Below are positions 6,980-15,495 of a stretch of DNA of 64,000 nt, in pieces. The notes below the pieces were generated by a model. It did no database searches, had not been told where the DNA came from, and saw nothing but the letters and a program-made list of their open reading frames with translations. The position numbers and the translations under genes are program-made. The number at the start of each line of letters is the position of its first letter. Position 1 is the stretch's first letter. Source of the stretch: Halobacillus naozhouensis (lineage in GTDB: Bacteria; Bacillota; Bacilli; Bacillales; Halobacillaceae); the NCBI RefSeq assembly GCF_029714185.1, contig NZ_CP121671.1, forward strand, positions 1,736,001-1,800,000, read 5' to 3'.

Positions 6980-7597
6980 ATGAAGAAAATCGGTATTTTG
7001 TTATTGCTCACAGGAATAATGATGATAGCTTGGAGCGGCTATTCCTGGTGGGAACAGACCAAGGCAGTCACCAGCAATGCGGAGGAACTTCACATGGTGT
7101 ACGAGAATTGGGATGATACCGCATATCAGCAACAGCTAAAATCCATCGATGACAAGCAAAGGTCCCATACCAAGTCTTATCAGCACGGAGAAAGTGTCGG
7201 AGAGTTGGAGATTCCTCGTATAGGCAGCCAATATGATGTTTACTGGGGAACAGGTGCTGATACGCTTAAACAAGGAGTGGGTATGTATGACAGTAAATGG
7301 ACTGTCAAACCGGACACCCCTGGCCATGTGGTTCTCTCTGGTCATCGCGACACGGTGTTCAGACAACTCGATAAAGTGAAAGTAGGGGACCATCTTTATG
7401 TAATTTATGAAGAGAAAACGTACGACTATCAGATTCGTAAAACGTGGATAACGGACGAAAAAGATCGTTCTGTCATCGTTGATAAAAACAAGCCGACACT
7501 TACCTTGACTACGTGTTATCCCTTCGATTTTGTCGGTTATGCACCTGATCGTTATATTGTCCAGGCAGAATTAGTCTCTGTGGACAAAAATGGCTAA
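6980..7597 (+). CDS. class D sortase
   Basis: The 205-residue membrane-anchored transpeptidase has one N-terminal membrane segment (residues 4-22) and then the sortase beta-barrel. Catalytic residues are visible as H122 in LSGHRDT, C179 in LTLTTCYPF and R191 in APDRY; the TLTTC form is typical of classes D and E. It should cut its substrate between T and A of LPDTA and link it to cell-wall peptidoglycan. ATG at 6980 is chosen because GGGTGG lies 6 bases upstream and MKKIGILLLL begins the membrane anchor. A strong terminator follows 8 bases after the stop. Confidence 0.92.
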   Translation: MKKIGILLLLTGIMMIAWSGYSWWEQTKAVTSNAEELHMVYENWDDTAYQQQLKSIDDKQRSHTKSYQHGESVGELEIPRIGSQYDVYWGTGADTLKQGVGMYDSKWTVKPDTPGHVVLSGHRDTVFRQLDKVKVGDHLYVIYEEKTYDYQIRKTWITDEKDRSVIVDKNKPTLTLTTCYPFDFVGYAPDRYIVQAELVSVDKNG

Positions 7598-7605
7598 GCA
7601 CCAAC

Positions 7606-7636
7606 AAGGCGCTGCTGTTGCAGCGCCTTTTTTTAT
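7606..7636 (+). terminator. Rho-independent terminator of the sortase operon
   Basis: AAGGCGCTG pairs with CAGCGCCTT around a 6-base loop and is followed by TTTTT. Confidence 0.9.
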
Positions 7637-8008
7637 TCATACCGTGAATTTATTAAATTGCTCAATCAAAGTTTTCTTGTCTATTTTCCCTACGTCTGTT
7701 TTCGGCAGCTCATCGATGATACAAAATTACATCGGCACCTTATAACCAGCCAGATGCTCCCCGCAAAAGGTTTTCAAACCAGAGGTTGTAAGCGTGACTT
7801 TTCTGTTTCAATGAAACAAAAGCAACCACGCTCCCCCCCATTTATCATTCGGAACTCCTACCATGCCGCTTCATTAACTTGTGGGTTTTCTCCAAGACGA
7901 TGTTCAATTTCCAATGGATAGACATCTCTCCTCCAGCAGGGATTAGTCGAAATAATCGAAGTAATCAACATCCACCGACCTTGCTCGTTCACAAAGATCT
8001 CCATTTAG
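7637..8008 (-). pseudogene. C-terminal remnant of an AMP-dependent acyl-CoA synthetase
   Basis: Read on the minus strand in shifting frames, the segment gives NEQGRWMLIT, VYPLEIEHRLGENPQVNEAA, VGVPNDKWGERVVAFVSLK and finally TDVGKIDKKTLIEQFNK before a TGA. These are the conserved C-terminal blocks of acyl-CoA or fatty-acid-CoA ligases, including the catalytic lysine region GKIDKK. At least three frameshifts and the absence of the N-terminal AMP-binding domain show that it is dead. The sequence upstream of 8008 no longer matches the family. Confidence 0.75.
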
Positions 8009-8203
8009 TTAAATTGCTGAGTTAGTCTTCAAGAAAAGGGCAGTGCGCGACAAGTTCTGCTATAAACGCCTTTCGCCGTGAAAAAGCAGGAAGTTTAAAC
8101 AATTAAATTTCAACTTTACAACGGAGGATGGGAATGACGGATCCATGTTTCCTGAAACCATCCCGTCAATACTCCTGCATGCGTTATAATTGATAGGTTA
8201 TAG

Positions 8204-10688
8204 GGTATGAAGCACAGGTAGATTAGGTAGAACGAAGGCTGTAGCCATTCAATAAGAAAAGGTATGCCAACGGATATGCCTCACGGCTGAAAAACTAGAT
8301 ACGGTGAGAATCGTTCCTTGAGATAGGAACTGACGAACCTCCGAAAGTAAGGGTCTAAATTTTCAACGTAGGGAAACTTACGTGTCATCTTACGATGACG
8401 TGAGTGGTGTGGAGTAAAACTGCGCCCTCTGAAATACGCTATACCGAACCATGGCGGTATCCAGCTCACAGGCTTAAAGGAAGCACCTATGTTTAGTATG
8501 GAAAGCTACGTTGTAAGGTACTTGGAAAGCAAGGGACGTTGAAACAAGGGCTGTCACCCGAAACGGTTGCTATAAAGCTCCATGCTGAAAAGTATTTGTC
8601 CTTGTGAGGGTAGGGGAGTGACTGGAATCTCCTGTAATGGGAGTGGAGGAACAGCCCCAAGTCTAATGAATGAAACGATTATTTTCCGTAAGTGAATGGC
8701 ACCGATCGGGTAGGAACGTGGGAACATCACTCCATAAGGAGGGATGCCACAGTGCCAACGTTGCGAAACTGGGATTATTATCATATGACGGAGACGTTTA
8801 CAGACCTACATGAAAAAGCGAGTCAAGGATACAAGTTTTCTCATCTTTATGACACGATCATTTCGAGAGAAAACATCCTGCTCGCTTTTCGCATGATTAA
8901 AACCAACAAAGGGTCCAAAACGCCAGGTACCGATGGAAAAACCATCGATGACATGAAAGAGCTATCGGAAAACAATCTCGTAAACGAAGTAAGAACCAAA
9001 CTAAGAAACTATCACCCGAAGAAAGTTCGAAGAGAATGGATTGAAAAAGAGAACGGTAAATGGAGACCTCTTGGGATTCCATGTATCTTGGATAGAATCA
9101 TCCAACAGAGCTTCAAACAAGTTCTCGAACCGATTGTTGAGTCTCAATTCTTCAAACATAGTTACGGGTTCAGACCTCTCCGGTCTGCTCATCATGCTAT
9201 GGCAAGGATACAATACTTAATTAACCAAGCGCAATTTCATTTTGTCGTCGATGTAGATATTAAAAGTTTCTTTGATAATGTGAATCACTCATTACTAAAT
9301 AAACAGCTTTGGAATATGGGTATTCGAGACCGAAAGGTTCTCGCTTGTATAGCTAAAATGATCAAGTCCGAAATCGATGGAGAAGGTGTGCCTGTGAAAG
9401 GATCACCACAAGGTGGTATTCTATCACCTTTACTCTCTAATGTGGTTCTAAATGACTTAGATCAATGGGTTGCAGGACAATGGGAGGTCTTTCCTCTTAC
9501 AAAAACCTACAGTTCAGATGATGCTAAAAGGCGAGCTAGAAAACAAACAAACTTGAAGCAAGGATACTTGATTAGGTACGCCGATGATTTTAAAATTCTA
9601 TGCCGAGATGGAAAGACAGCTCAACGGTGGTACCATGCGGTACGTCTTTACCTCAAAGAGCGTTTAAAGTTGGACATCTCTCCAGAGAAATCTCAAATTG
9701 TAAACTTGAGAAAACGAGAATCAGAGTTCTTAGGTTTCACCATTCGTGCGAATAAAAAGGGGAAGAAACGAGTGGCCCATACAGGGGTCATTTCCTCAAA
9801 AAGAAGGAAAATCAAACAGGAAGCTAAGAAGCTCATTCGAACAATAAAAGCTTCCCCTTCTGCTGGAAATATTCAACGTTATAATAGTTTCGTTTTGGGT
9901 ATTCATCATTACTTCAAACGAGCGACTCATGTAAGCCTTGCGTTCTCACGTCTTGCTTTCGATCTTAAACCATTTCTAGTGAACCGTCTTCGACCGGTTG
10001 GAAAACTAGAACATCCTTTTCAGCCACCACCTTTTTATAAGAAGAACTTTAGCTTAGGAACGAAGACTATCAACATTAGAGGGATGTACCTTTTTCCTAT
10101 TGGTAATGTTAAAACATTCCATAAGATGAACTTCAGTCCAAAGCTTTCGCTTTACACAAAGAGAGGTAGAGAACAAATTTATAAAAAGTTACGACCGGAT
10201 ATACAACAAGAAGTCGGTTATTTAATGAAAGCTTCTCTACCGAATCGGAGTATAGAATATCTTGATAATCGAATAAGTCGGTACAGTATGAAGATGGGTA
10301 AATGTGAAATTACAGGCGAGTATTTACATGCTTCAGATGTTCATTGTCATCATTATGTACCCAAGAGTTTTGGAGGAACGGATAAGTTTCAAAACCTCCG
10401 CATTCTCCATAAAGATGTCCACCGGCTCATACACATTAGAGATATCGAGCGAATCAATTTTTATCTTGAAAAGATTCCACAAAACCAACGAATTCTAGAT
10501 AAAATTAACCAATACCGAAAGGTATGTGGGATGGAAGGGATCAAGCGATCCAGTCTCGAAGAGTAACAAGGAACTTATAATTTAGTACATATCATTAGAT
10601 GGAACGCCGAATGCTGGGAAACTAGCACGTTCGGTGCGGAGCAGGGGAAAAGCCGGAGATAACTTCAAACGCTTACCTATTGCTAACT
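8204..10688 (+). mobile_element. group II intron (about 2.5 kb, approximate ends)
   Basis: A structured noncoding 5' part (about 550 bases) precedes an RT/maturase ORF, and a domain V-like hairpin follows it at 10603-10637 (GCCGAA-TGCT, GGGAAACT loop, AGCA-CG-TTCGGTGC, with a CGC triad). The 3' part ends in a GCTTACCTATTGCTAAC stretch as in related Bacillus introns. The 5' splice site is placed before GGTATGAAG because the preceding TTATAG (8198-8203) is complementary to CTATAA at 8570-8575, a candidate IBS1/EBS1 pair. The ends are good to roughly 10-20 bases. The insertion lies in noncoding DNA beside the ligase remnant. Confidence 0.8.
8752..10566 (+). CDS. ltrA: group II intron reverse transcriptase/maturase with HNH endonuclease (LtrA-like)
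   Basis: The protein of about 604 residues combines a reverse transcriptase domain (GTDGKTID, SYGFRPLRSAHHA, VDVDIKSFFDNV, GSPQGGILSPLLSN, and catalytic IRYADDFKIL), a maturase X domain, and a C-terminal HNH nuclease domain (CEITG, VHCHHYVPKSFGG, NLRILHKDVHRLIH). It splices its host intron and drives retrohoming by target-primed reverse transcription. All motifs are intact. GTG at 8752 (VPTLRNWDYYHMTE) follows GGAGG by 9 bases; an ATG at 8692 in the same frame is also possible but lies within the predicted intron RNA structure. Confidence 0.93.
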   Translation: MPTLRNWDYYHMTETFTDLHEKASQGYKFSHLYDTIISRENILLAFRMIKTNKGSKTPGTDGKTIDDMKELSENNLVNEVRTKLRNYHPKKVRREWIEKENGKWRPLGIPCILDRIIQQSFKQVLEPIVESQFFKHSYGFRPLRSAHHAMARIQYLINQAQFHFVVDVDIKSFFDNVNHSLLNKQLWNMGIRDRKVLACIAKMIKSEIDGEGVPVKGSPQGGILSPLLSNVVLNDLDQWVAGQWEVFPLTKTYSSDDAKRRARKQTNLKQGYLIRYADDFKILCRDGKTAQRWYHAVRLYLKERLKLDISPEKSQIVNLRKRESEFLGFTIRANKKGKKRVAHTGVISSKRRKIKQEAKKLIRTIKASPSAGNIQRYNSFVLGIHHYFKRATHVSLAFSRLAFDLKPFLVNRLRPVGKLEHPFQPPPFYKKNFSLGTKTINIRGMYLFPIGNVKTFHKMNFSPKLSLYTKRGREQIYKKLRPDIQQEVGYLMKASLPNRSIEYLDNRISRYSMKMGKCEITGEYLHASDVHCHHYVPKSFGGTDKFQNLRILHKDVHRLIHIRDIERINFYLEKIPQNQRILDKINQYRKVCGMEGIKRSSLEE

Positions 10689-10826
10689 CTGTTGAATATA
10701 ATTTGAGATAATAGAGTTTTATGGAACTATAAAATCACTGTTTCGTATATGTAGTATAAGATTTTTATTAGTTTCGGGGGATTTACATTAAGAGCTAGTT
10801 CTTGATATCAAATATTCTAAATAAGG

Positions 10827-10854
10827 GGACGATTACCTAGAAAGGTAGTCGTCC
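10827..10854 (+). promoter_or_regulatory. strong hairpin just upstream of a ribosome binding site
   Basis: GGACGATTACC pairs with GGTAGTCGTCC (one G-T pair) around TAGAAA and ends about 6 bases before the AAAGGAGG of the 10874 gene. It has no T-run, so it is more likely a 5' leader stem or RNA stabiliser than a terminator. Confidence 0.4.
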
Positions 10855-10873
10855 TTACTTAAAGGAGGAAGGT

Positions 10874-11065
10874 ATGAGTAAGTCAAAATACATTAAATGG
10901 ATAGGTTTAATTCTGATGATCGCGGGGGGATTGACTTATTGGTTATCGAAATTTAATGATTTAGGTCCTTTATGGACCAATGCATCTTTAATCTCTATAG
11001 CCTTGGGTGCTGTTATTATGGCTACGGGTGTTATTTTAGATAAACAAGTTAATAAAAGTAAATAA
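10874..11065 (+). CDS. small membrane protein, unknown function
   Basis: The 63-residue protein has two membrane segments (about 9-24 and 36-55), the second with small residues (SLISIALGAVIMATGVIL), and basic ends (MSKSKY, NKSK). ATG follows AAAGGAGGAAGGT, an excellent ribosome binding site. No family is recognised. It stands alone behind the group II intron, with a strong hairpin in its 5' leader. Confidence 0.6.
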   Translation: MSKSKYIKWIGLILMIAGGLTYWLSKFNDLGPLWTNASLISIALGAVIMATGVILDKQVNKSK

Positions 11066-11403
11066 AGTTACTCAACAAAAATATAGGAAATAAATTAATA
11101 AATTCAGACTAGAGGCTTATCTGGAACGGAACATCGGAGAAGGCTGCACACCCTAAGACAGTCTTAAGCAAAAACGCTCCGTTTGATCATCCAGAGCTAT
11201 TTTATAAGAGAGGACTTTAATATTTATGGGCGAGTTTGTTAAACAAGGCGTCTTTCTCAATTGGCGATTGATAAAAGGAAGGGATTTAAAAGAAACAAGT
11301 AGAAATACTGATGTATGTATACAACGAAATGAAAGTTTCAACATAAACTCAGGCTGATAGTTTGAGTTGTTTGAAATAAAAGGTATTTAAGGGGGATTAC
11401 GAT
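11066..11403. other. intergenic region with an unassigned coding remnant
   Basis: Positions 11113-11219 keep an open frame ending SKNAPFDHPELFYKRGL before a stop; it has the look of a protein C-terminus, but I cannot name it and it has no start. A 43-codon ATG frame (11226-11357) without a good ribosome binding site is probably chance. Confidence 0.35.
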
Positions 11404-11829
11404 TTGGCTATTCTTGACGAGAAGCAAATTTATAACTTATGGGTAAAAGCTTGGAATGATGATGTTTCTGTACTTGATAATATAACAGATCCACATTGCC
11501 TGGTTCATCAAGTGAGAACTGACGGAAGGACTTCGGATGAACGGAAGGGTGCCCACGCCTTAAAGGGAATCATTACGGATGGTTGTGCATTTTTTAATAA
11601 CGTTAAAATGACAATAGAAGTTGGTCCTATCGTAGACAGGCCGTACGTTTCAGCGCGTTGGAAGTTTACAGGAGTCTACAATGGAGGTATGCCAGGTGCT
11701 AAGGCAGAGATGGGGAAAAAGATAAGCTTTAACGGTACAGATATTTTTCTTGTACAAGAAGGTAAAATAAAAGACTATTGGGTATCCTCCGACGGCATAT
11801 ACCTTATGGAGCAACTAGGAGTGTTTTAA
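11404..11829 (+). CDS. SnoaL-like / NTF2-fold protein
   Basis: The 141-residue protein has the cone-shaped NTF2-like fold pattern of SnoaL polyketide-cyclase relatives: N-terminal helix with a WVKAWNDDV-type motif, HCLVH near residue 30, hydrophobic ARWKFTGVY strand, ISFNGTDIFLVQEGKIKDYWVSSDG, and a short C-terminal tail. Members bind or isomerise small molecules; a specific substrate cannot be read from sequence. TTG at 11404 is preceded by AAGGGGGA. No operon partners. Confidence 0.7.
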   Translation: MAILDEKQIYNLWVKAWNDDVSVLDNITDPHCLVHQVRTDGRTSDERKGAHALKGIITDGCAFFNNVKMTIEVGPIVDRPYVSARWKFTGVYNGGMPGAKAEMGKKISFNGTDIFLVQEGKIKDYWVSSDGIYLMEQLGVF

Positions 11830-11887
11830 GAGAAACCAAGGAATTCTAAAAAAACTTTAATTTATAGAGGGAGGGAACTACAAAACT

Positions 11888-12261
11888 ATGGATTTTGAAA
11901 CAGTTATGCGGGAGCTTGAAGCCTTGGGCAAGGAAAGAACAAAAAAATGAACCTATCCAATGGAGCACACGACCCGCTTTTTGGCGTGGCTACAGGTGCT
12001 ATGAAACCAATCGCAAAGAGAATAAATCAACGTTTAGCAGAAGAGCTTTATGCTATAGGTAACTATGATGCAATGTACTTTGCAGGGATTGTTGCAGACC
12101 CAAAAGCCATTACAGAGTCAGATTTTGATCGCTGGATGGATGCAGCATATTTTTATATGCTGTCCGATTATGTGGTCGCAGTAACATTATCTGAGTCAAG
12201 TATTGCACAAGACGTTGCCGATAAATGGCTAGGATTCAAACGCAAATATGTAAGATGTTAA
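11888..12261 (+). pseudogene. AlkD-like DNA alkylation repair protein, frameshifted and internally deleted
   Basis: ATG at 11888 gives MDFETVMRELEALGKERTKK and then TGA after a run of seven A. One base out of register the protein resumes (SNGAHDPLFGVATGAMKP, NYDAMYFAGIVADP, RWMDAAYFYMLSDYVVAVTL, IAQDVADKW) and then jumps straight to LGFKRKYVRC, the normal extreme C-terminus of this family. About 90 residues between DKW and LGF are missing. A frameshift plus a clean internal deletion marks it as a pseudogene. An intact but distinct AlkD relative is at 57158. Confidence 0.8.
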
Positions 12262-12648
12262 AATTAGCTTCACATCGGAGTGTTGGTCCAAGGAGGATTG
12301 ACGCTCTTTTTGTTGGAGTTACTGAACGAACGAAGCAGGTAAAAGTGATTAGGCTGTAACCCCATTTATACTTTGTTTGGATTAGTTCTAATAGGGATAT
12401 ATTTGATTTTACCAAACTGGATATTGTTATTGTGCATATTTGCCAGGGTTTTGGCTTTTTAATCGTCAGCTCCAACTGGAAGAAACATCCTTGAAAAAGA
12501 GATACGGTTTGTAGAAAAGAGACTGTCTTTCTCGTAATAAAAACTAAATGATTGAAATAGACGGATTCTGTTAGGAGTAGTATTGTTTCATAAGTGAAAC
12601 CGATTTGAATTTCAACCGTATGTAAGTGGTAATAAGGGGGGCATTTTT
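12262..12648. other. intergenic region, nothing recognised
   Basis: No start with a good ribosome binding site and no clear hairpin were seen. It probably contains further decayed sequence. Confidence 0.4.
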
Positions 12649-12837
12649 ATGGAAGATAAGAACTTTTTTTACATACTAGGTGGCGTTTCATACGTTTCTT
12701 GGCCGCTCTATTTCCTTCTTTACTCATCGGAATATACTACTCAAAAGATTATTGAAGGTATTACGTTTATCTCCGTGGTAATGATTATTTACTTTGCAAT
12801 TACAGTATTCTACTTTCGCCAAAAAGACGAGGACTAA
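12649..12837 (+). CDS. small membrane protein, unknown function
   Basis: The 62-residue protein has two membrane segments (about 8-25 and 35-54) and an acidic tail (RQKDED). ATG follows AAGGGGGG by 8 bases. No recognised family; small, AT-rich and isolated between noncoding stretches. Confidence 0.55.
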   Translation: MEDKNFFYILGGVSYVSWPLYFLLYSSEYTTQKIIEGITFISVVMIIYFAITVFYFRQKDED

Positions 12838-12902
12838 TAGTTTTTCTGGTTTTAGTTCTTAATAAGAATAGGGCAGACTTTAATAATCAAAGTTATTGTG
12901 TT

Positions 12903-12960
12903 AAAGGGTGTGTTTATCGAATAACGTGTCCTTCTGTATAGGGCTATATTCTAGAATTGG
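12903..12960. repeat. palindromic intergenic repeat, copy 6 (TTTATCGAATAACG type)
   Basis: AAAGGGTGTG, TTTATCGAATAACG, TGTCCTT, followed by a degraded second module (AGGGCTATATTCTAGAATTG). Arms GGGTGTG/CGTGTCC differ from other copies yet still largely pair. Confidence 0.65.
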
Positions 12961-13058
12961 TATTGTAGAAAAAGGTGTAATTTTGAAATGGTTGGTATTC
13001 AGCAATCGGGCGGAATTGCTAAAACAGCATGAAGAAAAATAAAATGGGGGGTTAAAAA

Positions 13059-13379
13059 ATGATTGGTTTTGGTTGGCTTAATTCCGGCAGTCTCGTGCTT
13101 GGAATAATTGCTTGGATACTTCCTGTTGTTAGTCTAATAGGAGATAAAAAGCATATCCAAAAGAATTGGTTTACTCTTTCCATTATGAGCATCAGTGCTT
13201 GTGCTATTTCGCTATGTTTCCAGATTTTCTATATCTATCATAAAGTAAGTATTGAGGATTGGTCTGCTCTAATGGATACAATGGGTGCTGTGGCGTTCGT
13301 CTCAGCAGTCCTTCTCATCATTACCATCCTATTAAATGCAATTACTCTGATTGTATATCGTGACAGAACAGCAAAGTAG
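13059..13379 (+). CDS. conserved membrane protein with three segments
   Basis: The 106-residue protein has membrane segments at about 11-28, 42-63 and 75-99. It contains WILPVVSLI, SIMSISACAISLCFQI and WSALMDTMGAVAFVS, a pattern I recall from conserved Bacillaceae membrane proteins without a defined role. ATG lies 7 bases after a GGGGGG run. Monocistronic as far as can be seen. Confidence 0.65.
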   Translation: MIGFGWLNSGSLVLGIIAWILPVVSLIGDKKHIQKNWFTLSIMSISACAISLCFQIFYIYHKVSIEDWSALMDTMGAVAFVSAVLLIITILLNAITLIVYRDRTAK

Positions 13380-13470
13380 GATGTTAAGTTGCCGTTTCAC
13401 ATTATCATGTATGGAAAATTGTGAAGGGGTGTAAAATTAATAAAAAGCTAATACGCTCTGGAGGACATAT

Positions 13471-14274
13471 ATGGTTTGTAGTTGGAAAACTTGCTCTTCT
13501 GATATCAAAAATTTTGTTTTTCATCTATTGGATGAAATTAAGGGAGTTATAGATGACGATTTTATTGGATTTTATATTCATGGTTCCTTGGCAATGGGAG
13601 GATTTAATCCGAAAAGCAGTGATATAGATGTTTTGGTAGTTACGAATGAAACAATGATTATTGAAACCAAGGAAAGGCTAGTAAAGTTATTTTTAAATTG
13701 CTCCAATGATCCATTTCCGGTTGAGATAAGTTTTGTGAATAAAGAACAACTAAAAAATTGGGAGCATCCCTTCCCATTCGATTTTCACTTTAGTGAATTT
13801 TGGAGAAGACGGTATGAAAGGGATTTGTCACAGGAGAAATATCAATACATAAACGCCGGGAAGGGAAAAGATCCAGACCTAGCTGCTCACATCACTATAA
13901 CAACACACCGAGGAATCTGTTTAGAGGGCCCGCCTATTCATACTATATTTCCGACAGTCCCACGTTCCCACTATATATCCTCCATTATAGGAGATTACCG
14001 AAGTTGTATTGAGGAAATTCAGAAGGACCCAATATATTGTGTATTAAATATAGTTAGGGTTTATTGGTATCTAAAAGATGGAAAAATATCATCAAAGCAA
14101 GAGGCAGGGAATTGGGGCAAAACGTCACTGTCTGAACAGGTTAACTTAACCGTTCACAAAGCAGTTCATAGTTATGTGGATGGCAAGGGAACTTACGAAT
14201 TTGATAAGGATGAACTTTTGATTTTTAGAAATGTTATGAGCAGGAAAATACAAGAGCAAATCAATTTCACATGA
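13471..14274 (+). CDS. AadA-like nucleotidyltransferase (aminoglycoside adenylyltransferase family, DUF4111 type)
   Basis: The 267-residue protein has the nucleotidyltransferase signature HGSLAMGGFNPKSSDIDVLV near residues 37-56, where the two aspartates bind Mg-ATP, followed by an all-helical C-terminal domain of the AadA/DUF4111 kind (YCVLNIVRVYWYLKDGKISS, QEAGNWG). Characterised relatives adenylylate spectinomycin or streptomycin, but distant chromosomal members may act on other substrates, so resistance is only a possibility. ATG follows TGGAGGACATAT. A strong terminator lies 80 bases downstream. A second, broken nucleotidyltransferase gene follows. Confidence 0.82.
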   Translation: MVCSWKTCSSDIKNFVFHLLDEIKGVIDDDFIGFYIHGSLAMGGFNPKSSDIDVLVVTNETMIIETKERLVKLFLNCSNDPFPVEISFVNKEQLKNWEHPFPFDFHFSEFWRRRYERDLSQEKYQYINAGKGKDPDLAAHITITTHRGICLEGPPIHTIFPTVPRSHYISSIIGDYRSCIEEIQKDPIYCVLNIVRVYWYLKDGKISSKQEAGNWGKTSLSEQVNLTVHKAVHSYVDGKGTYEFDKDELLIFRNVMSRKIQEQINFT

Positions 14275-14352
14275 TAATATAGCTTTCTAGTTATTCAATA
14301 CAAGGGTTCATTCCGGAATAAAGGGTCTGTGCCTCTCTTGCATAAAACGGAA

Positions 14353-14392
14353 AAAAGCTGAAAATTGATGAAATCGATTTTCAGCTTTTCCT
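14353..14392 (+). terminator. terminator of the AadA-like gene
   Basis: AAAAGCTGAAAAT (14353-14365) pairs perfectly with ATTTTCAGCTTTT (14377-14389). The palindrome also works on the other strand. Confidence 0.8.
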
Positions 14393-14454
14393 TTATAAAA
14401 GAACAGAAAGATATACAAATGGTAATTGATCCGAAGGGGGCTAAAAAGAATATT

Positions 14455-15077
14455 ATGAAGGATATAGAAAAAATACTGTTTGACATCACGCTATATATCA
14501 AAGAGAAATATGACTGCCATACGGTACTCTTATACGGTTCTTATGTAACAGGAGACTACACAAGTGAGAGTGACATTGATCTAATCGGTTTTACCAATTC
14601 AACGGAACAGTATAACGAAGTCGATCTTTTTAATGGAAAGCAGTTAGACGTTTGGATTCATCCGACCAATGATATGTAAAATCACGAGCAATTTTTGAAA
14701 CTACATCAAGCAGAAATTTTGCTTGATGAAGAAGATAAGGCTAGTCCCTTTATGGAAAAATTCAGTATTTATTTGGAGAAGGACCTGAGGAACTATCCTC
14801 TAATGAGAAGGAATTTCTAAGGACCTGGCTTCAGAAGATGGAAAAGAGGTCTAGAAAAGGAGATCTTGAGGGGAATTACCGTTTCCACTGGATGTTAAAA
14901 GATAGCCTGGAAATTTATTTTGAACTTAAGGGTCATTGGTATTTAGGTCCTAAGAAGTCATTTCGTTGGCTCAAACAGAATGATCCTGAGGGTTATCACC
15001 TTATTCGAATGGTGTTGAATGAACCGAATGTAGGTGATCATGTAGCGAAATGGATCAACTACATAACAAGAAAGTAG
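14455..15077 (+). pseudogene. nucleotidyltransferase-domain protein, broken by a stop and a frameshift
   Basis: From ATG 14455 the frame reads IEKILFDITLYIKEKYDCHT and the signature LLYGSYVTGDYTSESDIDL, then hits TAA at 14677-14679 after WIHPTNDM. Homologous sequence continues in frame (LKLHQAEILLDEEDKASPFMEKFS) and, after a one-base shift near 14770, in another frame (GPEELSSNEKEFLRTWLQKM, DLEGNYRFHWMLKDSLEIYF, HWYLGPKKSFRWL) to TAA at 15077. The whole is one MNT/KNT-type nucleotidyltransferase gene of about 205 codons, now inactive. An upstream in-frame ATG at 14365 lies in the terminator hairpin and is not a real start. Confidence 0.85.
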
Positions 15078-15121
15078 CGTTATCAAATACTATATTTTTA
15101 TCTTGATATGAATTTTGCCGG

Positions 15122-15190
15122 AAAAAGTGCGCGTTTATCGAATAACGTGCCCTTTTTATATTTAAGGGCACTATTCCTGAATAAGGGGTT
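15122..15190. repeat. palindromic intergenic repeat, copy 7 (two-part)
   Basis: AAAAAGTGCGCGTTTATCG, AATAACGTGCCCTTTTT, then a second module TTTAAGGGCACTATTCCTGA, ATAAGGGG. It is the best preserved two-part copy and lies 45 bases after the nucleotidyltransferase pseudogene. Confidence 0.75.
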
Positions 15191-15249
15191 GGAATAAATA
15201 GGAATGATTTAATATTATTGGACATCTTCTTATAAGGAGGTGGGTTTAA

Positions 15250-15495
15250 ATGAAGAAAATTTTAGGAAGGTGGACTGTTGAATTAGCAAAAATTTATTAT
15301 GAGGGTTTAAGGGAAAAGGATACAACTGTAAGACTCCATAGTAACGAATATGATGTACAAAATTTCCCAAAGTTACTGATTCACATAGATGTGATTTCGG
15401 ATAGCCAAGAAGACAGTGAAGATATAGAGAAAACGGTTAAAGAAATTGGACAGTTAGCAAAAGTAAAATCACTGTTACAGAAGGATGAGTCTTGA
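15250..15495 (+). CDS. small soluble protein, unknown function
   Basis: The 81-residue soluble, charged protein has a basic N-terminus (MKKILGRWTVELAKIYYEGL) and an acidic C-terminal half with a likely helix (DSQEDSEDIEKTVKEIGQL). ATG follows AAGGAGGTGGGTTTAA, an excellent site. It overlaps the next gene by 11 bases, so the two are translationally coupled. I do not recognise it. Confidence 0.65.
   Translation: MKKILGRWTVELAKIYYEGLREKDTTVRLHSNEYDVQNFPKLLIHIDVISDSQEDSEDIEKTVKEIGQLAKVKSLLQKDES

Noticed and set aside
8044..8052. GTGCGCGAC as the group II intron 5' end
   Set aside because: It resembles the GTGCGAC consensus, but the following 150 bases do not look like intron domain I, and the pairing evidence favours a boundary near 8204.
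8281..8784. Minus-strand frames in the intron 5' region
   Set aside because: They overlap the structured noncoding part of the group II intron and lack ribosome binding sites.
14365..14454. Extra N-terminal codons of the 14455 nucleotidyltransferase from an in-frame ATG at 14365
   Set aside because: The ATG lies inside a perfect terminator hairpin, and the family begins at the later ATG.
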